Assembly (NCBI GenBank): GCA_963829705.1
Contig: CAWHJN010000003.1
Coordinates: 62,001-126,000, forward strand
DNA length: 64,000 nt
Direction of reading: 5' to 3'
Source: CAWHJN01 sp963829705
GTDB lineage: Bacteria; Bacteroidota; Rhodothermia; Rhodothermales; BA12
The position numbers and the translations under genes are program-made. Under the pieces are notes generated by a model. It worked only from the letters and a program-made list of their open reading frames with translations. It was not told the DNA's origin and ran no database searches. Every line of letters starts with the position of its first letter. The first letter of the stretch is position 1. Shown piece by piece: positions 56,283 through 64,000 of the stretch.

Positions 56283-57281
56283 TCAGGCAAAGGCACTGCT
56301 GGAAGCGCGGCAGACGAGGCCGGGCACGAACAGGTGGCGCTGCGCGGGCAACTCGGGGTCGTTGAGGTGGGCCAGCAGGCGCTCGACGGCCAGCGTGCCC
56401 ATCTCGTACATGGGCTGGCGCAGCGTCGTCAGGCGGGCGTAGGCACTCACCTTGATGTCGTCGAAGCCGACGATGGCCATGTCGGCGGGGGCGCTCAGGC
56501 CGGCGTCCTGCATGGCGCACAGCGCGCCAAGGGCCTGCACGTCGGAGGCGACGAAGACAGCCTCGGGGCGCTCGCTGGATTCGAGGAGCACGCGCATGGC
56601 CTCGTAGCCACTTTCCTCGCAGAAGCCGATGGGGCGTTTGTCGGAGGCGACGATGTGCGTCTCCAGCCCGGCCTCGCGCATGGCGTGTTCGTAGCCCTCG
56701 CGGCGTGCGCGGGCCGGCAGCGGCTCGGGCCGGACGGTGATGTGCGCCACGTGGCGGTGGCCGAGCTCGAGCAGGTGGCGCGTGGCACGCACGCCGCCCT
56801 CGAAGTTGTCGACGAGGATCGACTCGAAATCAGGATGCTCGGCATCCACCAGCACGACGGCCTGCCGCGCCGAGAACAGACGCCGCCGGCGCTCCTCGTT
56901 GAGGGGCGTCGAGAACACGAAAAGCCCTTCCGAGCGCCCGCGCTGCAACGCGCGCGTGAGCTGCCCGTCGGCCTCCTCGGGCGTGGCGGCGGTGTAGACG
57001 ATCAGGTCGAAGTCACTGGCCGTCAGCGCGTCCTGCACGCCGCGCAGGATTTCCATGTAGAAGTAGTTCGTCAATACGGGGATTACCGCCGAGACGAGGT
57101 TGGTGCTGCGGCGGGCCAGCCCCTGCGCCATCGCGTGCGGGCGGTAGCCCAGCGCCCCAGCGACCTTCTCCACCCGCGCCCGCGTGGCGTCGGAGACGCG
57201 CGGGCTGTTGTTGAACACCCGCGACACCGTGGCAATCGACACGTCGGCCTGCTCGGCGATATCGTAGATCGTGATGGCCAC
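56283..57281 (-). CDS. LacI-family transcriptional regulator of the starch locus
   Basis: 332 residues from a GTG start. The helix-turn-helix is ITIYDIAEQADVSIATVSRVFNN, with the hinge around YRPHAMAQGLARRSTN. The periplasmic-binding-like sensor domain contains AVIPVLTNYFYMEILRGV, VVLVDAEHPDFESILVDNFEGG, FVASDVQALGALCAM and IVGFDDIKVSAY. An ATG at 57320 would add 13 residues and place the operator palindrome inside the coding region, so the later GTG is preferred. It is the first gene of the minus-strand locus and probably represses it, including itself, until a maltodextrin binds. Confidence 0.92.
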   Translation of the reverse strand: MAITIYDIAEQADVSIATVSRVFNNSPRVSDATRARVEKVAGALGYRPHAMAQGLARRSTNLVSAVIPVLTNYFYMEILRGVQDALTASDFDLIVYTAATPEEADGQLTRALQRGRSEGLFVFSTPLNEERRRRLFSARQAVVLVDAEHPDFESILVDNFEGGVRATRHLLELGHRHVAHITVRPEPLPARARREGYEHAMREAGLETHIVASDKRPIGFCEESGYEAMRVLLESSERPEAVFVASDVQALGALCAMQDAGLSAPADMAIVGFDDIKVSAYARLTTLRQPMYEMGTLAVERLLAHLNDPELPAQRHLFVPGLVCRASSSAFA

Positions 57282-57295
57282 AGCGGAGAGAAGGA

Positions 57296-57309
57296 TGTAA
57301 GCGCTTACA
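57296..57309. promoter_or_regulatory. LacI-family operator
   Basis: Perfect palindrome TGTAAGCGCTTACA with the central CG typical of LacI/CcpA-type operators. It lies 15 bases upstream of the preferred lacI start codon, fitting autoregulation of the whole operon. No second copy was noticed in the locus. Confidence 0.8.
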
Positions 57310-57372
57310 AGGTGCGGCATGTTACCACACTCGCCCCTCTTCCGTCAAGGGCATTCGCGGATGCGCCACAGG

Positions 57373-57882
57373 TTATTCACCGTGCCCGTCCGCCCCGAGC
57401 GCCTGCAGGTCGCGCAGCAGTAGCAGCAGGTGCGGAGCCACGGGCCCGGACAGCCCGCGCCGCTGCGTGTCGGTGAGGTGCTTGAAGCCGCGGACGTGAT
57501 GCCTGCACGACAGTGCGCCGCAGTCGCAGGCGAACGGCTCGACCATGTTCCACTCGGTCGTCTCGTAGTCGTAGCGGAGCTCGTCGCCCGGGGCGAGGTC
57601 GGCCAGCGCCACGACGGTGCGGGTCGCCGTGTCGATGTACACGTTGGGCGCACAACTGTGATTGATGAAACACCACCTGTAATAATCCTCGATATCGCCG
57701 TCGGCCACGGCACGCAGCGGCGGCACGAGGTGTTCGGTGGGGGCAACCTGGATGGAATAGTGCGTCGGGTAGGCCTGTGCGATGCCGTCGAGCGCGCAGA
57801 TGGTCTCGCCTGCTTTCCAGGCACGGGTTGCGTACAGACCGGCGACGCCCTCGGCGCGCCGCACGAAAACTCCATCGTCCAT
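57373..57882 (-). CDS. SET-domain protein (putative protein-lysine methyltransferase)
   Basis: 169 residues, one SET domain. GLYATRAWKAGETIC is the N-terminal GxG-like segment. WCFINHSCAPNVYID is the NHSCxPN knot motif, followed by LADLAPGDELRYDYETTEW with the catalytic Tyr. A post-SET-like CDCGALSCRHHVRGF contains three cysteines that could hold zinc. Such domains transfer methyl from SAM to lysine. Cytoplasmic. Its start is only 24 bases from the divergent ATP-grasp gene, so the two must share a control region. Confidence 0.88.
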   Translation of the reverse strand: MDDGVFVRRAEGVAGLYATRAWKAGETICALDGIAQAYPTHYSIQVAPTEHLVPPLRAVADGDIEDYYRWCFINHSCAPNVYIDTATRTVVALADLAPGDELRYDYETTEWNMVEPFACDCGALSCRHHVRGFKHLTDTQRRGLSGPVAPHLLLLLRDLQALGADGHGE

Positions 57883-57906
57883 GAGACGAAGCCTCCACGT
57901 GATGCA

Positions 57907-58917
57907 ATGAGCCAGACACCGCTCCGGATTGCCATCCTGAGCGACGCCTACGAAAACTCGGCGTCGCCTCTCAAACCGTACGATCTGCCGTGCGATCCAC
58001 GCCCGTACCTCCGGGAGCACGATTGCGCGCTCTTTTTTTTGAGCCGCCCCACTGCCGCCGCTACAGTTGAAAAACTGGCCGCGCAAGGCTTCGACGTGTT
58101 CGTCAACCTGTGCGATGGCGCGGCGGACGAGGACCGACCGGGCATCGAGGTGGTGGAGGTACTCGAACGTACGGGGCAAGCGTTTACCGGCGCCACGTCG
58201 GCGTTTTACGATCCGTCGCGGGCAGAGATGAAGGCGGCGTGCGCGGCGTGCGGCATCGCCACGCCCGCCTCCGTACAGGTGCGCGACGCGGCGTCGCTCG
58301 AACGCGCCGTCGCGCTCTTGCCCGCCCCGCTCATCGTCAAGCACCCGAGCAGCTACTCGTCCATCGGCCTCACCCGCGACTCGCGCGTGGTGGACGAGGC
58401 GGGGCTGCGCGCGCAGGTGGCGCGTACCGTGGAGGCCTACGGCAGCGCACTCGTCGAGGCGTTCATTGACGGCCCCGAGTTCACCGTCCTCGTCGCCGAG
58501 AACCCCGACGACGCGGCCGCCCCCGTCGCCTACGCACCCATCGAGTACCGCTTTCCCGAGGGCGAGACGTTCAAACACTTCGAGATGAAGTGGATGACGC
58601 ACGACGCGATGATGCCCGTGCCCGTCGCGGATGCCGGGCTGGATGCCCGGTTGCGCCGCCTCGCCGCACGGCTCTTTGCCCAGATGGACGGCGCGGGCTA
58701 CGGGCGCTGCGACATCCGCATGGACGCTTTGGGCACGCTCTACCTGCTCGAGATCAACCCAAACTGCGGCATCTTCTACCCGCCCGACACCCCCGGCAGC
58801 GCCGACGCCATCCTGCTCCACGACCCTGCCGGGCACGTTGGTTTCACGCGGCAGATCCTCCGGGCGGCGCTGGCACGGCAGGCGCGGCGCAGGGGTTCAG
58901 TCGGCATTCTTTCGTAA
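57907..58917 (+). CDS. ATP-grasp ligase, D-alanine-D-alanine ligase-like
   Basis: 336 residues. The N-terminal Rossmann-like part is LRIAILSDAYENSASPLKPY, with FVNLCDGAADEDRPGIEVV. The ATP-grasp domain contains LIVKHPSSYSSIGL (ATP-binding Lys), GSALVEAFIDGPEFTVLVAE and the metal-binding YGRCDIRMDALGTLYLLEIN followed by PNCGIFYPP. This resembles Ddl and related carboxylate-amine ligases but lacks the usual VNTMPG ending. It is therefore probably not the peptidoglycan enzyme. Divergent partner of the SET-domain gene. Substrate unknown. Confidence 0.85.
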   Translation: MSQTPLRIAILSDAYENSASPLKPYDLPCDPRPYLREHDCALFFLSRPTAAATVEKLAAQGFDVFVNLCDGAADEDRPGIEVVEVLERTGQAFTGATSAFYDPSRAEMKAACAACGIATPASVQVRDAASLERAVALLPAPLIVKHPSSYSSIGLTRDSRVVDEAGLRAQVARTVEAYGSALVEAFIDGPEFTVLVAENPDDAAAPVAYAPIEYRFPEGETFKHFEMKWMTHDAMMPVPVADAGLDARLRRLAARLFAQMDGAGYGRCDIRMDALGTLYLLEINPNCGIFYPPDTPGSADAILLHDPAGHVGFTRQILRAALARQARRRGSVGILS

Positions 58918-58994
58918 CGCTCCGGGGTAGCAAGCGGTGCTTTTTTCGTGCGCGGCGTGGGTGTCGTACTCTCTCTCCCGCTTTTTCTCCCCGC

Positions 58995-60942
58995 ATGCCC
59001 ATGAGCCACGCACACTCAGACGCCCCCAGAGGCACGTATCTCGCAGCCCTCTCTCTCGCCGCGCTCGGCGTCGTCTACGGCGACATTGGCACGAGTCCGC
59101 TCTACGCGCTCCGCGAGAGTTTCAGCGAACTCTACGGCGTCGCTCCCAGCGCGGAGAACATCCTCGGCGTGCTGTCGCTCATCTTCTGGAGCCTCATCAT
59201 TGTCATCTCGGTCAAGTACCTGATGTTCGTCATGCGGGCCGACAACAACGGCGAGGGCGGCATCATGGCGCTGACGGCGCTCGTGACGCCGGACCGCAAG
59301 GCCGCGCCGGGCGGCGAGGCGGAGGTCGACGCCGGGCCGACCGTCGAGGCTACGCGGCGGCGCAACGCCCTCGTGCTCATCGGGCTTTTCGGGGCCGCGC
59401 TGCTCTACGGCGACAGCATGATCACGCCCGCCATCTCCGTCCTCTCGGCCATTGAGGGGCTGGAGGTGGCGACGCCGATTTTTGCTCCCTACATCCTGCC
59501 CATCACCATCGTGATCCTCGTGGGCCTCTTCGCCATCCAGAGCCGGGGCACGGCGGGCATCGGCAAGGTGTTCGGGCCGGTGACGCTGCTGTGGTTCGGC
59601 GTGCTCGCCACGATGGGGGCCATCCAGGTGTTCAGGCATCCGGGTGTGTTCGCGGCGCTCAACCCGCTCCACGGCATCCACTTTTTCATCGAGACGGGCG
59701 CGCGCGGCTTTCTGGTGCTCGGCTCCGTCTTTCTCGTCATCACCGGTGGCGAGGCGCTCTACGCGGACATGGGCCACTTCGGCATCCTGCCCATCCGCCT
59801 GACGTGGTTCGCCGTCGTGCTGCCCGCCCTCCTGCTCAACTACTTCGGGCAGGGCGCGCTCATGATCGCCAACCCCGCTGCCGTCGCCAATCCCTTTTTC
59901 CTGATGGTGCCCGGCCCCGACTGGATGATCTACCCCGTGGTGGCGCTGGCGGCATGCGCGACGGTCATCGCCAGCCAGGCGGTCATCTCGGGCGCGTTCT
60001 CGCTCACCCGGCAGGCCGTGCAACTGGGCTACTTCCCACGCATGGAAATCCGGCAGACGTCCGACCGCGAGATCGGCCAGATCTACATCCCGTTCCTCAA
60101 CTGGCTGCTGCTCATCGCGTGCGTCGGACTCGTGCTCGGCTTCCGCTCGTCGAGCGCGCTCGCGGCGGCCTACGGCGTCGGCGTGACGACGGACATGGTG
60201 TTCACGACGATCCTCTTCGCCGTCGTGGCGCGGCGGCTCTGGGGCTGGTCGGTTCCGGCCGTCGTGGCACTCTGCGGCGTTTTTCTGTTCATCGACCTCG
60301 GTTTCTGGGGGGCCAACCTGCCCAAGATTCCCGGCGGCGGCTGGTTTCCGCTCGTCGTGGCGGCAGGCTTTTTCGGTCGTGATGACGACGTGGAAGAAAG
60401 GCCGCCAGCTCATCGCCGCACGGCTTTCAGAGACGACGATTCCGTTCGAGACGTTCATGCAGGACACGGGCATCGACACGCTGCCGCGCGTTCCGGGCAC
60501 GGCGGTGTTCATGTCAGGTGATTTCAACCGCACGCCGTCGGCCCTGCTGCACAACATCAAGCACAACCGCTGCCTGCACGAGCGCGTGGTGCAGGTGACG
60601 GTGACGACCGAGGAGGTGCCCGTCGTGGACGAGGCCGAGCGGGTGAAGGTCGAGGACCTCGGGAGCGGTTTCTGGCGCATCGCGCTCACGTACGGATTCA
60701 CCGAGACGCCGGACGTGCCCGCCGCGCTGGCGTCCATCCGGCGGCCCGAGTTGCCCTTCAAGCCATTGCAGACATCGTATTTCCTCGGGCGCGAGCGCAT
60801 CCTGTCGACGCGGCGCAAGGGCATGGCGCGGTGGCGCGAGCAGCTTTTCGCGCTCATCTCGAACAACGCCCGCAGCGCGACGGCCTTCTTCAACATCCCC
60901 CCCAACCGCGTCGTCGAACTCGGCGCGCAGGTGGAGATCTAG
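58995..60942 (+). CDS. kup: Kup-type potassium uptake protein, one frameshift
   Basis: About 649 residues when joined. The family start is LAALGVVYGDIGTSPLYALRE. It continues with the ADNNGEGGIMAL loop, LYGDSMITPAISVLSAIEGL and ITGGEALYADMGHFGILPIR; twelve membrane helices are expected. The soluble C-terminal third runs from MTTWKKGRQLI to the end. The frame changes at about 60375, where GTTTTTCGG... has one extra G (FF-VVMTTWKKGR restored). Proton-coupled K+ importer of the inner membrane. Ends overlapping the convergent lipoprotein gene by 4 bases. Confidence 0.95.
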
Positions 60943-61772
60943 CGTGGCACGGCAGAGATCACCGTGAGGGTGGCAGCGTCGAGCAGTTCGATGCCGCCGT
61001 TTTCGGTGGACAGCGTGACGCGGGCGCTGCCGCTGCCCATCGTGGCGCGGAAACGCCCGCCGGCGCCCTCGGGGTCGAGGCGCTGGCTGCGGAAGTCGAG
61101 GCCGTCGGTGCGGATGGCTCCCACGCCTGCCGTCGCCTCGATGCGCGCGCCCGCGTCAGCGGGCAGGCCCAGGCGGATCTGTCCGTTCTGCGTCGTCGCC
61201 TCGACGGTGGCCTCGGCGGGCAGCGCGGCGAGGGCCACGGTGAGGTCGCCGTTCTGCGCGCTGACCTGTACGTTCGACGCCGCGCCCGCCACCTGCACCG
61301 CTCCGTTCTCGACGCGGATCGTCAGCGGAGCCGTCACCTGCCGCACGACGACGTTGCCGTTCTGGAGCCGGATTTCGAGGCGTGTGCCTTCTGGCACCGT
61401 TCCGTCCACGTCCACCGACGTGTGCGCGGCGTCGCCGGTGCGGAGTTCGTAGCGGTACGATGCGTCGTCGCCCGATTCGCCCAGCGTGATGGCCTCCAGC
61501 GCCTTCCGGGCATCGTCGTTGTCGTCGCCCCGGCCTTTCTTGACGAAACGCAAGAGCGCCTGCGCGTCGTCGGTGCCGCTGAGGGTGATGGTGCCGCTGA
61601 AACCGTCGAAGACGAGCGTGCGCGTGCCCGGCACCACGCCCCGCTCGACGGTTTCCGTCTGCTCGACGGCCCCGAGCACGAGCGCGCCGTCGTCGCCCGC
61701 CTCGACGTCGTTGGACGAGTAGCACGCGCCGAGCGTGAGGGTAAAAAGGGCGATTGCGGGCAGGAAACGCAT
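60939..61772 (-). CDS. DUF4097-like adhesin-type lipoprotein
   Basis: 277 residues, lipoprotein signal (AIALFTLTLGACYSSND). The mature protein consists of beta-helix-like repeats with the recurring pattern ...IRVENGAVQVAGAA, VSAQNGDLTVAL, ATTQNGQIRLGL and STENGGIELLDAA, typical of DUF4097/DUF4098. Function unknown; such proteins are often in envelope-stress operons. Placed 16 bases after htpX on the same strand, so probably co-transcribed with it. Confidence 0.82.
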   Translation of the reverse strand: MRFLPAIALFTLTLGACYSSNDVEAGDDGALVLGAVEQTETVERGVVPGTRTLVFDGFSGTITLSGTDDAQALLRFVKKGRGDDNDDARKALEAITLGESGDDASYRYELRTGDAAHTSVDVDGTVPEGTRLEIRLQNGNVVVRQVTAPLTIRVENGAVQVAGAASNVQVSAQNGDLTVALAALPAEATVEATTQNGQIRLGLPADAGARIEATAGVGAIRTDGLDFRSQRLDPEGAGGRFRATMGSGSARVTLSTENGGIELLDAATLTVISAVPR

Positions 61773-61788
61773 ACGGGCGAGGGTTAAA

Positions 61789-62642
61789 TCAGGCAGAAAG
61801 AGGGAGCGCTGCCTGCTGCTCCATCAGCCGGGCGATGCGCTCCTCAGTGGGCGGATGGGTGGCAAAGAGGCTTCGGATGCCGCCGCCGAGCCCGGCGAAC
61901 GGGTTGACGATGAACATGTGCGCTGTGGTCGGCGTGGCGTTCATGGGCCGCGCCTCGGCCCCGCGCTCCAGCTTGGCGAGCGCCCGCGCCAGCGCCTCGG
62001 GCTGCCCGCTGAGGGTGCCGCCGTCGCGGTCGGCCACGAACTCGCGGGAGCGCGAAATGGCCATCTGGATGAGCACGGCGGCGATGGGCGCGAGGATGAG
62101 CATCAGCAACCCGCTGAGCGCGCTTCCCCCCGGTCGCGGTCGCCGACGGGCACGAAGTAGGCGAAGCGCGCCAGCAGCGTGATGGCCGCGCCCAGCGTGG
62201 CAGCAACAGACTGCGTGAGAATGTCGCGGTTCTTGACGTGCGCCAACTCGTGCGCGAGCACGCCCTGCAGTTCATCGGGTGTCAGCATCTGCACGATGCC
62301 ACTCGTGACGGCGACGGCGGCGTGCGCGGGGTTGCGGCCCGTCGCAAACGCGTTGGGCTGCTCGGACGGGATGACGTAGACGCGCGGCATCGGCAGATTG
62401 GCCCGCTGCCGCAACTCGTCGATGAGCGCGACCAGTTCGGGTGCCTCGGCCCGCCCGACTTCGCGGGCCTTGTAGGTTTTGAGGACGATCTTGTCGGAGA
62501 ACCAGTACGAGCCGACGTTGAGTGCCACGGCGACGGCGAAGGCGATGAGCATCCCCGACGGCCCGCCGATGGCGCGGCCCATCAGGGCGAAAAGCACCAG
62601 CAAAACGGCCATGAGCGCCGTCGTTCGCAGCCCGTTCATCAT
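61789..62642 (-). CDS. htpX: HtpX-type M48 membrane metalloprotease, one frameshift
   Basis: About 284 residues. Two membrane helices start the protein (LMAVLLVLFALMGRAIGG; IAFAVAVALNVGSYWFS). The zinc motif VLAHELAHVKNRDIL follows NAFATGRNPAHAAVAVTSGI. After the frameshift near 62125 (C run CCCCCC) come the third and fourth helices, SREFVADRDGGTLSGQPEAL with the third ligand Glu, and THPPTEERIARLMEQQ. It degrades misfolded inner-membrane proteins and is heat- or stress-linked in E. coli. Confidence 0.94.
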
Positions 62643-62864
62643 GGAATCTCAGGGGGTTGATTCGTCGATTTCGGGTGGTACGTCCAGTCCCGCACGCCGT
62701 TCATTTCCGAACGTTGGGTGCATTCTGTACTCCGAAAAGGGCGCACTGAATTGCGCCCTACGACCTTCCAGCCTCCGCGCCGGGCGTGCTCCGGCACGCC
62801 CCTACGAGTTCGAAATCCGACTTCCGAAAGCGAGGCTTCCCGCCGGTAAATCCGGATTTCAACT

Positions 62865-63638
62865 TCACCCGAGTAGCCCCGTCGTCACCAGCACGTCGTA
62901 GAGGGCATGCGTCCACGCGGCGATGCCGAAACCGCGCAGCAGGAAGACGCCGTTGAGCGCCAGCCCGAACAGGAAGCGGAACGTGAACGAGGCCCACGTG
63001 AAGTCGTCGCCGAGCGCGCCGGTGTAATGCACAGCGCTGAAGATCAGCGCGCCCACGAGGGCGGCGACGAGGTACGCCGCCGTCTTGTTCGCAAAAACCC
63101 GCCGCAGGCCCCAGAACAGCCCGCCGACGAGCAGCACGCGGAACACCAGTTCCTCGTAGATGCCCGCTCCGAGCGACAGCGCGAAGTTGGCGAACACGCC
63201 GGGCGGCACGGGTGCGATGCGCGCAAACAGCATCCCCACGGCCATCGACACGGCGAAGGCCAGCACGATGGCGTAGGCGAGGCTCTCGCCCAGCATCCAT
63301 CCGAAATAGCGCGGGTGGATGCGGATCGTCCCGCTGCTCCGCCGCTCACGCCACACCACGACGATGCCGACGAGCACCACCACGAGCGTCAACGCCAGCG
63401 TGCCCCCCAGCCCCGCCGACGCCAGCAGCGTCTTGATCCACACGTCGGCTCCCACGCGCACCTGCGCGAGTTGCCCCTTGTTGACGAACAGGATGAGGCC
63501 TTCGTAGAGCACGAGCAACGGCAGCGCGGCCAGAAAGCTGTAGGTAGCCGTGCGCGTCAGCCTGACGTACGAATCGGACGGCGCGGCCTCTGGTGGCCGC
63601 CCCTGTGCCAGCGCCTGGATTTCTTCGAGTGGGGTCAT
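62865..63638 (-). CDS. CPBP-family intramembrane metalloprotease
   Basis: 257 residues with about seven membrane helices. CPBP/Abi motifs: GAGIYEELVFRVLLVGG (EExxxR, motif 1), IFSAVHYTGALGDDF (His, motif 2) and GIAAWTHALYDVLV (His, motif 3). The family includes CAAX proteases and bacteriocin-immunity proteins. The actual role here is unknown. The 222-base gap to htpX carries repeated ATTTCGG/CCGAAAG words; the gap on the other side is an inverted-repeat spacer. Confidence 0.88.
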   Translation of the reverse strand: MTPLEEIQALAQGRPPEAAPSDSYVRLTRTATYSFLAALPLLVLYEGLILFVNKGQLAQVRVGADVWIKTLLASAGLGGTLALTLVVVLVGIVVVWRERRSSGTIRIHPRYFGWMLGESLAYAIVLAFAVSMAVGMLFARIAPVPPGVFANFALSLGAGIYEELVFRVLLVGGLFWGLRRVFANKTAAYLVAALVGALIFSAVHYTGALGDDFTWASFTFRFLFGLALNGVFLLRGFGIAAWTHALYDVLVTTGLLG

Positions 63639-63641
63639 AGG

Positions 63642-63904
63642 GAAAGTCGGACGGGAACGCGGAAGTAGGGCGTGCCGTGGCACGCTCAACATGGAAGTCG
63701 AGGCGTGAAAGATCGCAGGGTGCCCTCTGGAAACGCGGCAGGTAAAGGATTCGGTTGTCGGCACCACAAGTTGCGGTGGCGTCTGCCGACCCCCCGGGGT
63801 TCAGGGCGTGCCACGGGGCTCCCCACATCCGGCCTCCGCGTCTGCCCCTGCCCCCATTCGTCCTTCCCTCCCTTCTGACTTCCGCGTTCCCCCTTCGACT
63901 TTCA
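63642..63904. repeat. Inverted-repeat spacer between the last gene and the CPBP gene
   Basis: GAAAGTCGGACGGGAACGCG (from 63642) with GGAAGT (63661-63666) is matched, inverted, by ACTTCCGCGTTCCCCCTTCG and ACTTTC at the far end (63879-63903). Inner parts GGGCGTGCC and its neighbours also pair in part. In gene direction the element begins with the TGA stop of the partial gene and ends just before the CPBP start codon. Same family as 40757-40859. No gene inside. Confidence 0.65.
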
Positions 63905-64000
63905 GTCTTCCTCCCATCCCATCTCCAGCTTGCTCAGCGCATCCTGCAACTCGGCGCGGGCGTGGAGGTCGCGGGCGTGCTGGGCCACGGCGATGCCCTC
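63902..64000 (-). CDS. C-terminal fragment of an unidentified protein
   Basis: Only the last 32 codons are in the window: a helical, charged stretch (AVAQHARDLHARAELQDALS) ending in GWEED. No family can be named. It shares strand with the CPBP gene and may be in its operon. Confidence 0.5.
   Translation of the reverse strand, partial: EGIAVAQHARDLHARAELQDALSKLEMGWEED

Noticed and set aside
57282..57320. Longer lacI start at the ATG at 57320
   Set aside because: It would add 13 non-conserved residues and put the perfect operator palindrome inside the gene; the GTG at 57281 gives the standard LacI N-terminus.
59016..60905. Minus-strand open frame opposite kup
   Set aside because: kup motifs are unmistakable on the plus strand; the opposite translation shows no domain and is His/Arg/Glu-rich.

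Overview
The window is about 64 kb of very GC-rich bacterial chromosome. It has a SusC/SusD pair, TonB-dependent receptors, type IX secretion (T9SS) C-terminal sorting domains, a PorV-family barrel, an N-acylornithine-type carbamoyltransferase and almost no Shine-Dalgarno sequences. This combination points to a high-GC member of the Bacteroidota, most likely Rhodothermota (Rhodothermales or Rubricoccaceae-like). The assignment is inference; no 16S rRNA gene is present.

Layout. 0-2.3 kb: a LytS/LytTR two-component pair and a small outer-membrane protein. 2.3-3.7 kb: what looks like a short array of integron-type gene cassettes (attC-like sites, a DUF1810 cassette, a second broken cassette ORF) with no integrase. 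3.7-7.8 kb: HAS-barrel protein, NurA nuclease, M28 peptidase, short asparaginase-like protein. 7.8-12.4 kb: SusC/SusD nutrient-uptake pair. 12.5-21.8 kb: housekeeping and membrane genes (YceH, SpmA/SpmB, cupredoxin, UvrC, S41 protease). 22-28.5 kb: initiator tRNA with a terminator, agmatine deiminase, TPR protein, two RNA methyltransferases. 28.6-38.4 kb: an arginine operon argG-(P-loop gene)-argC-argD-argF'-argB-argE-argH, preceded by an arginine-rich leader ORF and two terminator-like hairpins. 38.5-39.7 kb: FAD oxidoreductase. 39.7-57.3 kb: one long minus-strand starch/maltodextrin locus (LacI regulator, TonB receptor, large secreted protein, PorV-like barrel, starch-binding protein, two GH13 amylases, MalE, MalF). 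57.4-58.9 kb: divergent SET-domain and ATP-grasp genes. 59-64 kb: Kup, DUF4097-like lipoprotein, HtpX, CPBP protease and a partial gene.

How it works together. In the starch locus, secreted and surface amylases plus the TonB receptor would break down and import glucan. Periplasmic MalE and inner-membrane MalF would continue transport, under a LacI repressor with a perfect palindromic operator directly before its own start. MalG and the ATPase are not beside them. The arginine operon carries every step from N-acylglutamate to arginine; only the first acyltransferase is missing.

Data quality. Many otherwise intact genes carry single-base frameshifts (susC, susD, argB, both GH13 genes, kup, htpX). 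They are densest at 48.6-51.3 kb, often in G or C runs. Because neighbouring genes are intact and the reading continues in another frame, these look like sequencing or assembly indels rather than real decay.

Most interesting signals: the cassette array, the arginine leader, the P-loop gene inside the arginine operon, the SET/ATP-grasp pair, and a family of imperfect inverted repeats that fill spacers between co-directional genes from stop codon to next start codon.
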